64,000 nucleotides of DNA, taken from the NCBI GenBank assembly GCA_028692255.1, contig JAQUXS010000003.1:1-64000 (forward strand), written 5' to 3'. This document shows positions 20,149 to 30,468 of this stretch, piece after piece. This DNA is from Clostridium sp. GTDB taxonomy: Bacteria; Bacillota; Clostridia; Clostridiales; Clostridiaceae. The notes below the pieces were generated by a model. The model made no database searches, was not told where the DNA came from, and saw only the letters and a program-made list of their open reading frames with translations. Positions within the stretch are counted from its first letter, which is position 1; every line of letters begins with the position of its first letter. A program made the position numbers and the translations under genes.

Positions 20149-21606
20149 TCACAAGTTTTCAGATTGATCCCATAATTTATCCATTTGATCTGTTTCCATT
20201 TCATCTAAATTACTCTTTGCTTTTATTGCACTTGTTTCAACGAATTCAAAACGTTTAATGAATTTATCTATAGTATAATTTAAAGCATTTTCGGTATCAA
20301 TGTCAAGAAATCTTGCAACATTAACTACACTAAATGCTAAATCACCTATTTCTTTTTTTATTTTATCCCTTTTATTCCCTTTATATACATGTTTTACTTG
20401 ATTTAATTCCTCTGAAACTTTATTTATTGCTCCATCTACATCTTTAAAATCAAAACCAAATTTTGCCGTTTTCTTTTGAATTTTTTCAGCTCTCATAAGT
20501 GAAGGCAAATTTTTAGGTATATGCTTTAAACTTTCGGTATATGTATCCAATCCCTGTTCCCTCATTTTTTCTTTTTCCCAGCTGTCTTTTACAATATTAT
20601 TATCGTCAAGTAATTTATTTCCTTTAAAAATATTAGGATGTCTTATAATCATTTTTTTACATATTCCATTTATAACATCATTTATATTATAATAACCTTC
20701 TTCTTTTCCAATCTCACTATGAAATACAACTTGAAGTAGAACATCTCCCAATTCTTCTATAATCATATCATCGTCTTTTTCATCTATTGCCTCAATCACC
20801 TCATAGCACTCCTCTATGAGACATTTCTTCATAGACTCATGAGTTTGCTCCCTATCCCAGTCGCACCCATCTTCTCCCCTAAGCTTTTCCACTACATTCA
20901 AAAGGTCAAGGAAATCCATAGTATTTTCAATATCTTTAGGTATATAAACAGATGTAAGGTAATCTATATTATCCTGCCAATCTAATTCATAAAGAGGTAT
21001 TTTCTTTATAAATTCTTCACCTTCTATACCAGCAGCTCTCACAAAATAAATTTCAGTATCATCGTTATAATAATCTTGAAGTGCAAGTTTTACATTTGAA
21101 GCCACAAGTTTATTATATACCTGAGTTATAATAAGCCCACATCTCTTATCCATTTGCTGCTTTTTCATGTCAAATGAATCTATTATTTTAAGTCCACCTA
21201 TAGGATCAATATTTAGTGCTTCCATCATTGCATCAATGAAACTTACAGCTGGAAGTATTTTAACTTCTATATTTTTATCCTTGCAAAGTTCAAGAAGTAT
21301 ACTAACTGATTTTTCTGCAACTAAGGGATGTCCTGGCACAGCGTAGACAATATTTTTAAATTTTTCATGCTTATCTATAAGATCCTGTGCTATTGTTTTA
21401 TATACGTCGTCAAAATTATCCGCTTTATTATAAATATCATCATAAGTTTCAAAATCTATGTTTTCATCTTCCAAAAATTTAACTGTAGGATGCTTTTGGG
21501 TTCTCAAATATATATTTTTACTGTTTTTTAGCATTTCTATAGTTCCAATGGTAAGAGCCTTTATATCTCCAGGCCCAAGTCCAACAACATTTATCATGTA
21601 ATCCAC
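20149..21606 (-). CDS. mazG: Fused tetrapyrrole-methylase-like/MazG pyrophosphohydrolase (YabN)
   Basis: 485 aa; N-terminal VVGLGPGD methylase fold, C-terminal MazG LRGEDGCDWDREQTHESMKKCLIEE. Confidence 0.93.
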   Translation of the reverse strand: MDYMINVVGLGPGDIKALTIGTIEMLKNSKNIYLRTQKHPTVKFLEDENIDFETYDDIYNKADNFDDVYKTIAQDLIDKHEKFKNIVYAVPGHPLVAEKSVSILLELCKDKNIEVKILPAVSFIDAMMEALNIDPIGGLKIIDSFDMKKQQMDKRCGLIITQVYNKLVASNVKLALQDYYNDDTEIYFVRAAGIEGEEFIKKIPLYELDWQDNIDYLTSVYIPKDIENTMDFLDLLNVVEKLRGEDGCDWDREQTHESMKKCLIEECYEVIEAIDEKDDDMIIEELGDVLLQVVFHSEIGKEEGYYNINDVINGICKKMIIRHPNIFKGNKLLDDNNIVKDSWEKEKMREQGLDTYTESLKHIPKNLPSLMRAEKIQKKTAKFGFDFKDVDGAINKVSEELNQVKHVYKGNKRDKIKKEIGDLAFSVVNVARFLDIDTENALNYTIDKFIKRFEFVETSAIKAKSNLDEMETDQMDKLWDQSENL

Positions 21607-21632
21607 TCCTCTTTGTTGTTTTATCGTTAATT

Positions 21633-23171
21633 TTAATACCTTTTTACAATCTTATTTTTTATTTGTTTAAAATTAAATATTCCAAATAAAAGTATTAAAA
21701 TTAAATAAATAATAACTCCTATAAACACAGCCGCAAAGCAAGCTATACTGCTACTCATTGTATTATTATAGACATTTATATAAATAAATACAACAGAAAT
21801 TGTCATAATAACAGCTGCATAAGAGGGTTTGATTATACAATCATAGTAGTTTATCTTTGCATTCAAATTGCGCTTTACTTGATAAATATTCAGTATTGAT
21901 GCTGTTATATATCCTAATACTGTTCCAATAACTGCACCATATATATTGATACTTGGAATGGAAACAAGTGAAATAGTAATTATTACTTTCACAACACATC
22001 CAAAGAAAAGATTTGCTACTGGTATTGTATATTTTCCTATTCCTTGGAGCACAGCAGTACTTGTTTGGCATATTACAATAAATGGTATTGAAATGCTTAA
22101 ATATTTTAGAATTAAATATCCACTTCCATTACCAGGAAAAATTAAATTTAGTATTGGTTTAGCCATAAAAAACAATCCAAAGAATGACGGTATAGCTATT
22201 ACCATGGATAATCTAAAAGCCATTTGAAGCCTATTAATGACAAGATTTCTATTTCTAAGTATATATGCTTCTGAAATTATAGGTACAAGGGAAGAACATA
22301 ATGCTATAGAAAGAGTAAGCGGCACATTTACTAACACAAATGCCTTTCCTGTAAGCTGTCCATAAAGTATAGCTGCTCCCTTGTAGCTAAAACCTGCAAG
22401 AAGAAGTTTTTGAGGCACTATTATAGAATCAATAAGGCTCATAATACTGCTTACAGCTGATCCTAGAGATATTGGAATGGCTATTAGTAATATTTCATAC
22501 ATTGTTCTATTTGACTTAGCTAAAAATGATATCCTGTTTTTCTTCATAAAAGCTAAAAACTTAAAAATTAAATAACTTCCCGCGATTATTGCACCAAATG
22601 AAGCTCCAAATGCAGCTCCGCCTGCAGAGTATTCTATACCCTTTTTTAAAAGTATATAAGCAAGTCCCACTCCTACTATTACCCTTCCACATTGTTCTAA
22701 TATTTGAGATACAGCTGTTGGATACATGTTTTGAAATCCTTGAAAAAATCCTCTAAATGCACTGGCAACTGATATACATAACGGTGCAATTGCAATTGCC
22801 ATAAGAGAGTAATATGACTTCCTGTCCCAATTTAGCATTGAAATAATATTATTGCTAAATAATAAAATGAATGCAGTAAATATACCGCCCATAATAACCA
22901 TTAAAAAAAGTGCCTTTTTTAGAATAGAAACGGCACCATCCCTGTCTCCTAAAGCATTGGATTCTGATACCAATTTAGAAATAGCTACAGGCACCCCTGA
23001 TGCACAGGCTATAAAAAACATATACATCGGATATGACATTTGATAATATCCAATTCCTTCGTCTCCAATAAGCATAATGAGCGGCCATCTAAAAAATATT
23101 CCCAAAAATTTTGAAAATATTCCTGCTGCACCTAATATTAAAGTTCCTTTAACAAGTGATTGTTTTTTCAT
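21633..23171 (-). CDS. spoVB: SpoVB/MATE-like polysaccharide flippase
   Basis: 512 aa multi-TM; spoVB-family N-terminus, adjacent to mazG and spoVT. Confidence 0.88.
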   Translation of the reverse strand: MKKQSLVKGTLILGAAGIFSKFLGIFFRWPLIMLIGDEGIGYYQMSYPMYMFFIACASGVPVAISKLVSESNALGDRDGAVSILKKALFLMVIMGGIFTAFILLFSNNIISMLNWDRKSYYSLMAIAIAPLCISVASAFRGFFQGFQNMYPTAVSQILEQCGRVIVGVGLAYILLKKGIEYSAGGAAFGASFGAIIAGSYLIFKFLAFMKKNRISFLAKSNRTMYEILLIAIPISLGSAVSSIMSLIDSIIVPQKLLLAGFSYKGAAILYGQLTGKAFVLVNVPLTLSIALCSSLVPIISEAYILRNRNLVINRLQMAFRLSMVIAIPSFFGLFFMAKPILNLIFPGNGSGYLILKYLSISIPFIVICQTSTAVLQGIGKYTIPVANLFFGCVVKVIITISLVSIPSINIYGAVIGTVLGYITASILNIYQVKRNLNAKINYYDCIIKPSYAAVIMTISVVFIYINVYNNTMSSSIACFAAVFIGVIIYLILILLFGIFNFKQIKNKIVKRY

Positions 23172-23260
23172 AACTTTATAATACCTCCAAAGTTCCTATA
23201 GATATTAATATTTAAACTTTGGAAGTATTATTACTTATTTTTAAATACCATGTATTAATT

Positions 23261-23815
23261 CTATTGTTCCATTTGTTTACCCAAAAATATTGCTGCTGTA
23301 TCTCCTAACTTTTGTTCAATTTCACCAAATGTAACTCCAGATTCACTTGATGCTATTACTACTGCACCAATAGCATCGCCTTCTGCAAGTATAGGTATTA
23401 TTATTTGAGCTGAATATTTATCAGTTACATCTTCATCATCATAAAGAGGTACTGCTTTTTTATCGTTATCCTCCATATTGTACGTTTTTCTTCCGTCCAT
23501 AACCTTTTCTAGCTCGTCACTTACACGTTTTTCAAGATATTCTTTTTTATTTGCTCCGCTTATTGATATTATGCTATCTTTATCACATATCATCACAATA
23601 TGGTCAATAGCTGAATTTAAAGATTCTGCATATTCTCTGGAAAAATTGCTTAATTCACCAATTGGAGAATACTTTTTTAGTATAATTCCTCCTTCTCTAT
23701 CAGTAAATATTTCAAGAGGGTCTCCCTCTCTTATTCTTAATGTCCTCCTTATCTCCTTTGGTATAACTACACGACCAAGGTCATCAATTCTTCTTACAAT
23801 ACCTGTTGCTTTCAT
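23261..23815 (-). CDS. spoVT: Stage V sporulation protein T
   Basis: 184 aa; MKATGIVRRIDDLGRVVIPKEIRRTLRIREGDPLEIF plus GAF-like C-terminus. Confidence 0.97.
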   Translation of the reverse strand: MKATGIVRRIDDLGRVVIPKEIRRTLRIREGDPLEIFTDREGGIILKKYSPIGELSNFSREYAESLNSAIDHIVMICDKDSIISISGANKKEYLEKRVSDELEKVMDGRKTYNMEDNDKKAVPLYDDEDVTDKYSAQIIIPILAEGDAIGAVVIASSESGVTFGEIEQKLGDTAAIFLGKQMEQ

Positions 23816-23860
23816 AAAATTATTACCTCCTACTTAAATGTATATTTTTTAATATACGCT

Positions 23861-23891
23861 TAGTATTTTACGAAGATTGAAATTTTATACA
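23861..23891 (-). promoter_or_regulatory. Possible sigma-G promoter of spoVT
   Basis: Minus strand TGTATA-N18-AATACTA versus sigma-G GHATR-N18-CATACTA type. Confidence 0.45.
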
Positions 23892-23940
23892 CATATGCAT
23901 GTTTTTATATACTTTAATATCTAAATAAAATTTCATTACT

Positions 23941-23980
23941 TAAAAAAAGCTGCCTCACTATTTTTTAGTGCGGCAGCAAT
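23941..23980 (-). terminator. Terminator of prsA, GCACTAAAAAATAGTG family
   Basis: GCTGCCGCACTAAAAAATAGTGAGGCAGC + T7 on minus strand. Confidence 0.8.
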
Positions 23981-24002
23981 ATTTGTACATTACTCATTGT
24001 AT

Positions 24003-25019
24003 TTATTGTATTTTATCTGTATATTCCGTTATTGATGCTGCTTTCTTCCAAGTTGAAATAGTTGAAGAAAACTTCTTTTGTTGTGACTGTTTTAAAAGAG
24101 TGGAACTAATGTCAGCTTTAACTTGGTCAAGAGGCTTCTCAGGATAATCATTTCTAGAATCGCACTTTATTATATGCCATCCATACTGAGTTTGTACTGG
24201 ATCTGAAATCTGTCCTGCTTTAAGTGCTACTGCTGCTTTCATAAAGGTAGCATCTAATTGCTTGCTAGTATCATCATTAGCTTGATCATAGTCACCTAAA
24301 TCCCCACCATTTACTTTACTTCCAGTATCAATTGAATTTTGTTTTGCAAGAGCAGCAAAATCAGCACCACCCTTAAGCTGAGTTTCTATTTTATCTGCTT
24401 CTGCTTGAGTTTTCACTAAAATATGTGAAAGGTGTATTGTATTTGGCTGCTGAGTATATTTTAGTGGATTTGCTTTATAGTAATCTGAAATTTGTTTATC
24501 TGTAACTTTAACATTTTTAGTTGCATAATTTTCTACTGCACTTGTTATAATTTGAATTCTAATTTGATCCTTAAATAAACTTTCAGTATATCCAGCCTGA
24601 CTTAGAGCATTTTTCCATGCAGTTTCACTCTTTTGCTGTGATTTATATGTATTGTATTGTTTGTTTATTTCTGCATTTAACTTTGAATCAGATGGCATTA
24701 TCTTAAGACTCTTAGCTTTTTGTATAAGCAGTTTCTCTGTAACCATTTCATCTAATAACTGCTGTTTTTGTTGAGTTATAGCCTGCTTTCCTTGATCACT
24801 TTTTAAATTGTCTGCACCATATTGTTGCTGCATTCCTATTAATACAGGTTTCATTCTTTCGGTTAATTCACCTTGAGTTATTTTTTCATCATTAACTTTT
24901 GCAAGTACAGTATTATTTACACCTTGCTGTGTCTTTTCTATCATATTACAACCACTAAATACAGTGGTAAATACGCCAACCATTACAGCAGCTGCTATAA
25001 TTTTCTTCATATTTTTCAA
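24003..25019 (-). CDS. prsA: Parvulin-type peptidyl-prolyl isomerase/foldase lipoprotein
   Basis: 338 aa; lipobox FSGC, HLSHILVKTQAEAD...GGDLGDY rotamase. Confidence 0.93.
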   Translation of the reverse strand: MKNMKKIIAAAVMVGVFTTVFSGCNMIEKTQQGVNNTVLAKVNDEKITQGELTERMKPVLIGMQQQYGADNLKSDQGKQAITQQKQQLLDEMVTEKLLIQKAKSLKIMPSDSKLNAEINKQYNTYKSQQKSETAWKNALSQAGYTESLFKDQIRIQIITSAVENYATKNVKVTDKQISDYYKANPLKYTQQPNTIHLSHILVKTQAEADKIETQLKGGADFAALAKQNSIDTGSKVNGGDLGDYDQANDDTSKQLDATFMKAAVALKAGQISDPVQTQYGWHIIKCDSRNDYPEKPLDQVKADISSTLLKQSQQKKFSSTISTWKKAASITEYTDKIQ

Positions 25020-25074
25020 TTTTATTCCCCCTAGAACTTGTTTTTAATAACATGATTTTAATTTTATCATACAT

Positions 25075-28000
25075 TTACTTTGTTTCAACTACAGAGTTCA
25101 TATATTCTAAAAGATCTGTAAGCTTTTTTAAGATGTCTTCTCTCTTTATTTCTTTTAAATTATAAGCTACAGTAGGATTTTCATCATTTTTAAACAATAT
25201 ATTTTTACTATAATTACTTATAAGCGCATTAACAAGTTTTTCACTTAATCTATCCTTATTATCAAATTTAAGATTGATAAAACTGCCCTTATCTTTTATG
25301 TCTATAATCCCTATTTTTTGACCAAGTGTCTTTAAATATGCTATTATCATTAAGTTATTTACACAGTCTGGTATGTTTGAATATCTATCTTCAAGTTCTT
25401 CTTGTACGTCAAAGAATTCTTGTTTATCTTCAATAGATGCAATTTTCTTGTATATTTCAATCTTTTGCACTTCATTTTTTATATAAGAAGAAGGTATATA
25501 TGCATCCGTCTTTATTGCAATAGTAGTCTGTACAAGTTCCTCTTCTTTTTCACCTTTATTTTGCTTTATTGCATCTTCTAACATTCTGCAGTAAAGATCA
25601 TATCCTATAGATGCCATATGTCCATGCTGTGCTGAGCCCATCATGTTTCCTGCACCTCTTATTTCAAGATCTCTCATTGCAATTTTAAATCCTGAACCAA
25701 GCTCTGTAAATTCCTTTATTGCTTTAAGCCTCTTTTCAGCTACCTCTGCAAGCACTTTATCTTTTTTGTATGTGAAATAAGCATAAGCAATTCTGTTTGT
25801 TCTTCCAACTCTTCCTCTAAGCTGATAGAGCTGGGAAAGTCCCATTTTGTCAGCACCATATATAATCATTGTATTTACATTTTGTATGTCAATTCCAGTT
25901 TCTATTATAGTAGTGCATAAAAGGATATCATATTCTCCATTCATAAAGCCGAACATTATTGTCTCAAGTTCTCTTTCAGTCATTTGTCCATGCGCTATTG
26001 CAATTTTAGCTTCAGGAACAAGCTTTGATAAACTTGAGCCCATCTCTTTTATTGTCTCAACTCTATTGTATACAAAAAATATCTGTCCTTTTCTATTTAT
26101 CTCTCTCATTATTGCATCTCTTATTAGCTGCTCATTATACTCAACTACATAAGTCTGAACTGGATATCTTTCTTCTGGCGCAGTCTCAATTATACTTATA
26201 TCTCTTACACCAGTAAGGGACATGTGAAGTGTTCTAGGTATTGGTGTTGCTGTAAGTGTCAATACGTCAACATTTTTCTTTAGTTTTTTTATCTTTTCTT
26301 TATGTGTTACACCAAACCTCTGCTCCTCATCTACAATTAAAAGTCCAAGATTTTTGAATGTTATATCTTTCTGTAATATTCTATGGGTACCAATTAATAT
26401 ATCAACATTACCCTCTTTTAAGCTCTTAATTGTATTTTTTTGCTGCAGTGGAGTCCTAAATCTACTTATCATATCTATTTTAACTGGAAAGTCTGAAAAT
26501 CTACTTATAAAATTGTTATAATGCTGCTCTGCAAGTATTGTAGTTGGCACCAAGAATGCAACTTGTTTTCCATCCATAACAGCTTTAAAAGCAGCTCTTA
26601 CTGCTACTTCTGTTTTCCCATATCCAACATCTCCACATAAAAGCCTATCCATAACTTTGCCTGTTTCCATATCATTTTTTATGTCTTGTATTGATGAAAG
26701 TTGATCTGGAGTTTCATCATATGGGAATTCATCTTCAAACTGTTTCTGCCATACTGTATCCTTTGAATATATATATCCTTTAGTTGAAGATCTAACTGCA
26801 TACAATTTTACAAGTTCATCTGCTATTTCATTTATTGATTTTCTTACTTTATTTTTAGCCTTATTCCATTCATTTCCGCCTAATTTATTTACCTTTGGAG
26901 ATTTTCCATCACTACCTATATACCTTTGGACTAAATCAAGCTGTTCTACTGGAACAAAGAGCTTATCATCGCCTGCATAACTTATCTCTAAATAATCTTT
27001 TTTGTGTCCATCTAAATCAAGCTGTTTTAACCCCTTATACACACCTATTCCATGATTTACATGTACAATATAATCTCCTGGCTTAAGTTCAGTAAAACTC
27101 TTTATTTTACTTACACCTTTTTTATTTTTTCTTTTAGCTTTTCTCTTTGTTTGACCAAATAACTGCTTATCAGAAATAGCACATAATTTTAAATCAGGAA
27201 ATTCAAAACCATTATCAAGGCTTCCAAAGGTTACTGCAACTTCTCCAAATTGAAGATTCTGAAGGTCATCCTTATAAAAAGATTCTATACCATTATCTCT
27301 AAGGGTATTTACAAATCTTTCACCCCTTGATCTGCTTCCGCAAAATATAACAGTTTTATATCCATCTTTCTTTTTTGAAGAGATTTCCTCAATCAATAAA
27401 TCTAAGACCTTTCCAAAACTATTTAAAGTTATAGATCTAAACTCCTCATTAACTATTGGTTTTATAAATCCTCTTGTTTTTTTTATGCCTGATATATTTA
27501 TAACTTTTTTTTCATTAAACATATCATAGACAGAATTTTCATCAAGCAAAAGGTTTCCCTGTCCTGGAAGTATAGCTCCTCTCTCAATAAACATATTGTA
27601 GCTTTCCCTAAATTCATAAAATACGCTGCTGAGTTTCCCCTTACACCTAGTATCATCATCCATAACTATAACAGAGTCCTTAATATAATCAAAAAAAGTT
27701 GAAGGATGCTTATAAAAGTAAGGTAAAAAACTATCCATTGCTTCAAAACTTGAGGTCTCTTTTAGTGATTCTAGTTTTTCATTTATAGTTTTAGTTATTT
27801 TTTCTTTTTTTTCACTATCTTTTAATTTTTTTACAATTGAATCTAATTCTTGTTTTATATTGTTATATCCATCTTCAACATGTTCCTTATCAAGTATTAT
27901 TTCTTTAGCTGGAAATATATCTATTTTATTTACTTTATCTATACTTCTTTGTGAAGTAGTATTAAATGTTCTTATGGAATCAATTTCATCTCCAAAAAAT

Positions 28001-28584
28001 TCAATTCTATATGGTATATTAGAAATTGGAGGATATAAATCAACTATACCTCCTCTCACTGAAAATTGCCCCTTAGAATCAACTGATTCAACTCTTTCAT
28101 ATCCTGAGAGCACAAGATTACTGCTAAGTTCTTTTATATCTACAGTATCTCCAAGTGCTAGTTTAAAAGAATATTTTTTATATAACGCTATAGGCGCATA
28201 ATTTTCTGCAAAAGACTCTGCAGACATTACAATTATTTTTTTATTTCTCTTTAATATTTCTTTTATTACTTTTATTCTTTCCCACCTAAGATCTCCTGAA
28301 ACTGCATCTATGTTATAGAAAACAACTTCTCTTGTTGGGAAATAATAGACATTAGGTATGTATACTGACAAATCTTCATAAAGTTTTTTTGCCTCCACGT
28401 CACTGTCAGTAACAACTACAACGTTTTTATCAATCACTTCATATAAGCTGTATATAAAATAGCTTTTTGCCGATTCAGATATTCCAACAACATCCATAGG
28501 AAAATTGCCTTTTTTAATGCCCTCTGCTATATTTGAAAATTCGGTACTATTTATTAAAGGCTCGATAAGTCCTTTAAATCTCAT
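25075..28584 (-). CDS. mfd: Transcription-repair coupling factor
   Basis: 1169 aa; RID region, GDVGYGKTEVAVRAAFKAVMDGKQV, DEEQRFGV helicase motifs. Confidence 0.98.
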   Translation of the reverse strand: MRFKGLIEPLINSTEFSNIAEGIKKGNFPMDVVGISESAKSYFIYSLYEVIDKNVVVVTDSDVEAKKLYEDLSVYIPNVYYFPTREVVFYNIDAVSGDLRWERIKVIKEILKRNKKIIVMSAESFAENYAPIALYKKYSFKLALGDTVDIKELSSNLVLSGYERVESVDSKGQFSVRGGIVDLYPPISNIPYRIEFFGDEIDSIRTFNTTSQRSIDKVNKIDIFPAKEIILDKEHVEDGYNNIKQELDSIVKKLKDSEKKEKITKTINEKLESLKETSSFEAMDSFLPYFYKHPSTFFDYIKDSVIVMDDDTRCKGKLSSVFYEFRESYNMFIERGAILPGQGNLLLDENSVYDMFNEKKVINISGIKKTRGFIKPIVNEEFRSITLNSFGKVLDLLIEEISSKKKDGYKTVIFCGSRSRGERFVNTLRDNGIESFYKDDLQNLQFGEVAVTFGSLDNGFEFPDLKLCAISDKQLFGQTKRKAKRKNKKGVSKIKSFTELKPGDYIVHVNHGIGVYKGLKQLDLDGHKKDYLEISYAGDDKLFVPVEQLDLVQRYIGSDGKSPKVNKLGGNEWNKAKNKVRKSINEIADELVKLYAVRSSTKGYIYSKDTVWQKQFEDEFPYDETPDQLSSIQDIKNDMETGKVMDRLLCGDVGYGKTEVAVRAAFKAVMDGKQVAFLVPTTILAEQHYNNFISRFSDFPVKIDMISRFRTPLQQKNTIKSLKEGNVDILIGTHRILQKDITFKNLGLLIVDEEQRFGVTHKEKIKKLKKNVDVLTLTATPIPRTLHMSLTGVRDISIIETAPEERYPVQTYVVEYNEQLIRDAIMREINRKGQIFFVYNRVETIKEMGSSLSKLVPEAKIAIAHGQMTERELETIMFGFMNGEYDILLCTTIIETGIDIQNVNTMIIYGADKMGLSQLYQLRGRVGRTNRIAYAYFTYKKDKVLAEVAEKRLKAIKEFTELGSGFKIAMRDLEIRGAGNMMGSAQHGHMASIGYDLYCRMLEDAIKQNKGEKEEELVQTTIAIKTDAYIPSSYIKNEVQKIEIYKKIASIEDKQEFFDVQEELEDRYSNIPDCVNNLMIIAYLKTLGQKIGIIDIKDKGSFINLKFDNKDRLSEKLVNALISNYSKNILFKNDENPTVAYNLKEIKREDILKKLTDLLEYMNSVVETK

Positions 28585-28604
28585 ATTAACACCTCTAAAC
28601 TTAC

Positions 28605-29225
28605 TTATCCTTGGAAGCCATTGAATTTATTCATAGCTTCAGTAGCTCCATTGTCAATTAAGCATTTAATAGCATCACAAGCAGCATCAAATGCTTTTTC
28701 AAGCGTAACCCTATCATCTCCTGTAATTTTACCTAGGACATGAGAAACAAGGTCTCCTTTTGGAGACCCAACTCCTATTTTTATTCTTAAAAATACATCT
28801 GTGGACATATTAAGTATTATATTCTTAATACCATTATGTCCACCCGCACTACCCGATTTTCTTATTCTAAGTCTTCCTACATCAAGACTAATATCATCAT
28901 ATATTATTATGATATTTTCTTTTGGTATTTTGTAAAAATCTGCAGCTTCCCTAACACTTTCTCCACTTAAATTCATAAAAGTAGTTGGTTTTAAAAGAAT
29001 TACTTTTTCATTTGATATAATTCCACTTCCGCATATTCCTTTAAATTTTGTTCTATTAATCTCTATATTATACTTTGAGGCAATTAAATCTAAAACATCA
29101 AATCCCGTATTATGCCTTGTATGTTCATATTTATCTCCCGGATTTCCAAGTCCAACTATAAGATACACTACATCACACTTCCTTATCATTTTATCTTGCA
29201 TATATATTATACTAAATATGCGCAA
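28605..29225 (-). CDS. pth: Peptidyl-tRNA hydrolase
   Basis: [26 protein letters not shown]; true start probably internal to the tracked ORF, near VYLIVGLG. Confidence 0.95.
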   Translation of the reverse strand: MRIFSIIYMQDKMIRKCDVVYLIVGLGNPGDKYEHTRHNTGFDVLDLIASKYNIEINRTKFKGICGSGIISNEKVILLKPTTFMNLSGESVREAADFYKIPKENIIIIYDDISLDVGRLRIRKSGSAGGHNGIKNIILNMSTDVFLRIKIGVGSPKGDLVSHVLGKITGDDRVTLEKAFDAACDAIKCLIDNGATEAMNKFNGFQG

Positions 29226-29234
29226 TAAATGAAA

Positions 29235-30440
29235 TTAACTTTGTGATGCTTCTGTCAAAATAACATGTAACTTTATGGTTTTACCGTCTCTTAGTATTTT
29301 AACTGGAATGGAATCTCCAACCTTGTGCCTTAAAATAATATCCTGCAATTCTTCATTTGACTCAAGTTTTATACTATCAAACTCAACTATTATATCATTT
29401 TGCTTAAGTCCTGCTTTTGATGCACCCGAATTATTTACTACATTCTCTATTTTAACACCCTTTTCGTTATCTTTATCATTTGCAATATATTCTTCTGTTT
29501 GAGCCCCAAAATAAGGACGTATAACCCTTCCATATTTCATAATTGAATTTATTACACTTTTAGCATCATTTATTGATACAGCATATTCCATACCTTGTGC
29601 ATTACAATTTATACCTATTACCTCTCCATTTAAATTGCATAGAGCACCTCCGCTCATGGATGGATTTATAGATGCATCCGTCTTCAATATATTATAAGAA
29701 ATATTATCACTCTGTATAGTATTCCCTGTATTCCCTAACGGCTGCATTTTCTGATTATTTACACTTATTATCCCTGCTGCTGCTGAGCTTTGAAATTGCT
29801 TGCCTGTTGGATTGCCTATTGCAATAGCATATTGCCCTATCTGAACCTTAGAAGAGTCCCCTAGTGTTACCGCTGGAAGATTATCTGCATTTATCTTTAA
29901 TACTGCAATGTCAGTTGCAGCATCGTATCCAATAAGCTTAGCTTCATATGGTTTTGAAGATCTTATATTTGAAATTTTAACAAAGTGTTTTTTAGAATTT
30001 GCTATTATATGATAATTGGTAACTATATATCCATCTTCTTTTAATATTATTCCAGATCCATTATTAATCTCAGAACCATTGTCATCATCAGTATTATATA
30101 CATCAACAACACTTTGACTAACTTGACCAACTACCCTTGTAATAGAGTTTTGCACATTATTTTCGAATTTTCCAGAGTAATCACTTGAAACCTTACTTCC
30201 CTGTATAACAGATGGTGAATTATTCATTATATTTAATTGTGAATACATTCTTTGTGAAAAATAAGCTCCTGAAATTCCACCTGAAACAATTGCAGTAAGC
30301 ATAAATAGTATTCCCTTTGATACTTTAATAAAAATAGGTTTTTTATCTCTATTTCTAAATTCTATTTTACCTTTTTTATAACTAGACTCATCTTCTATTT
30401 TCTCCCACTTAACATCTTTTATACTTTTACCCTTTTCCAA
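29235..30440 (-). CDS. HtrA/DegP-like membrane serine protease with PDZ domain
   Basis: 401 aa; one TM, VTNYHI, TDIAVL, NPSMSGGAL, C-terminal PDZ. Confidence 0.92.
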   Translation of the reverse strand: MEKGKSIKDVKWEKIEDESSYKKGKIEFRNRDKKPIFIKVSKGILFMLTAIVSGGISGAYFSQRMYSQLNIMNNSPSVIQGSKVSSDYSGKFENNVQNSITRVVGQVSQSVVDVYNTDDDNGSEINNGSGIILKEDGYIVTNYHIIANSKKHFVKISNIRSSKPYEAKLIGYDAATDIAVLKINADNLPAVTLGDSSKVQIGQYAIAIGNPTGKQFQSSAAAGIISVNNQKMQPLGNTGNTIQSDNISYNILKTDASINPSMSGGALCNLNGEVIGINCNAQGMEYAVSINDAKSVINSIMKYGRVIRPYFGAQTEEYIANDKDNEKGVKIENVVNNSGASKAGLKQNDIIVEFDSIKLESNEELQDIILRHKVGDSIPVKILRDGKTIKLHVILTEASQS

Positions 30441-30468
30441 AATAACACCTCCTTACAAGTTAATTTAT

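Noticed and set aside
29155-29225. N-terminal extension of Pth ([18 protein letters not shown])
   Set aside because: Conserved Pth starts near [11 protein letters not shown]; the extension is probably an over-called start
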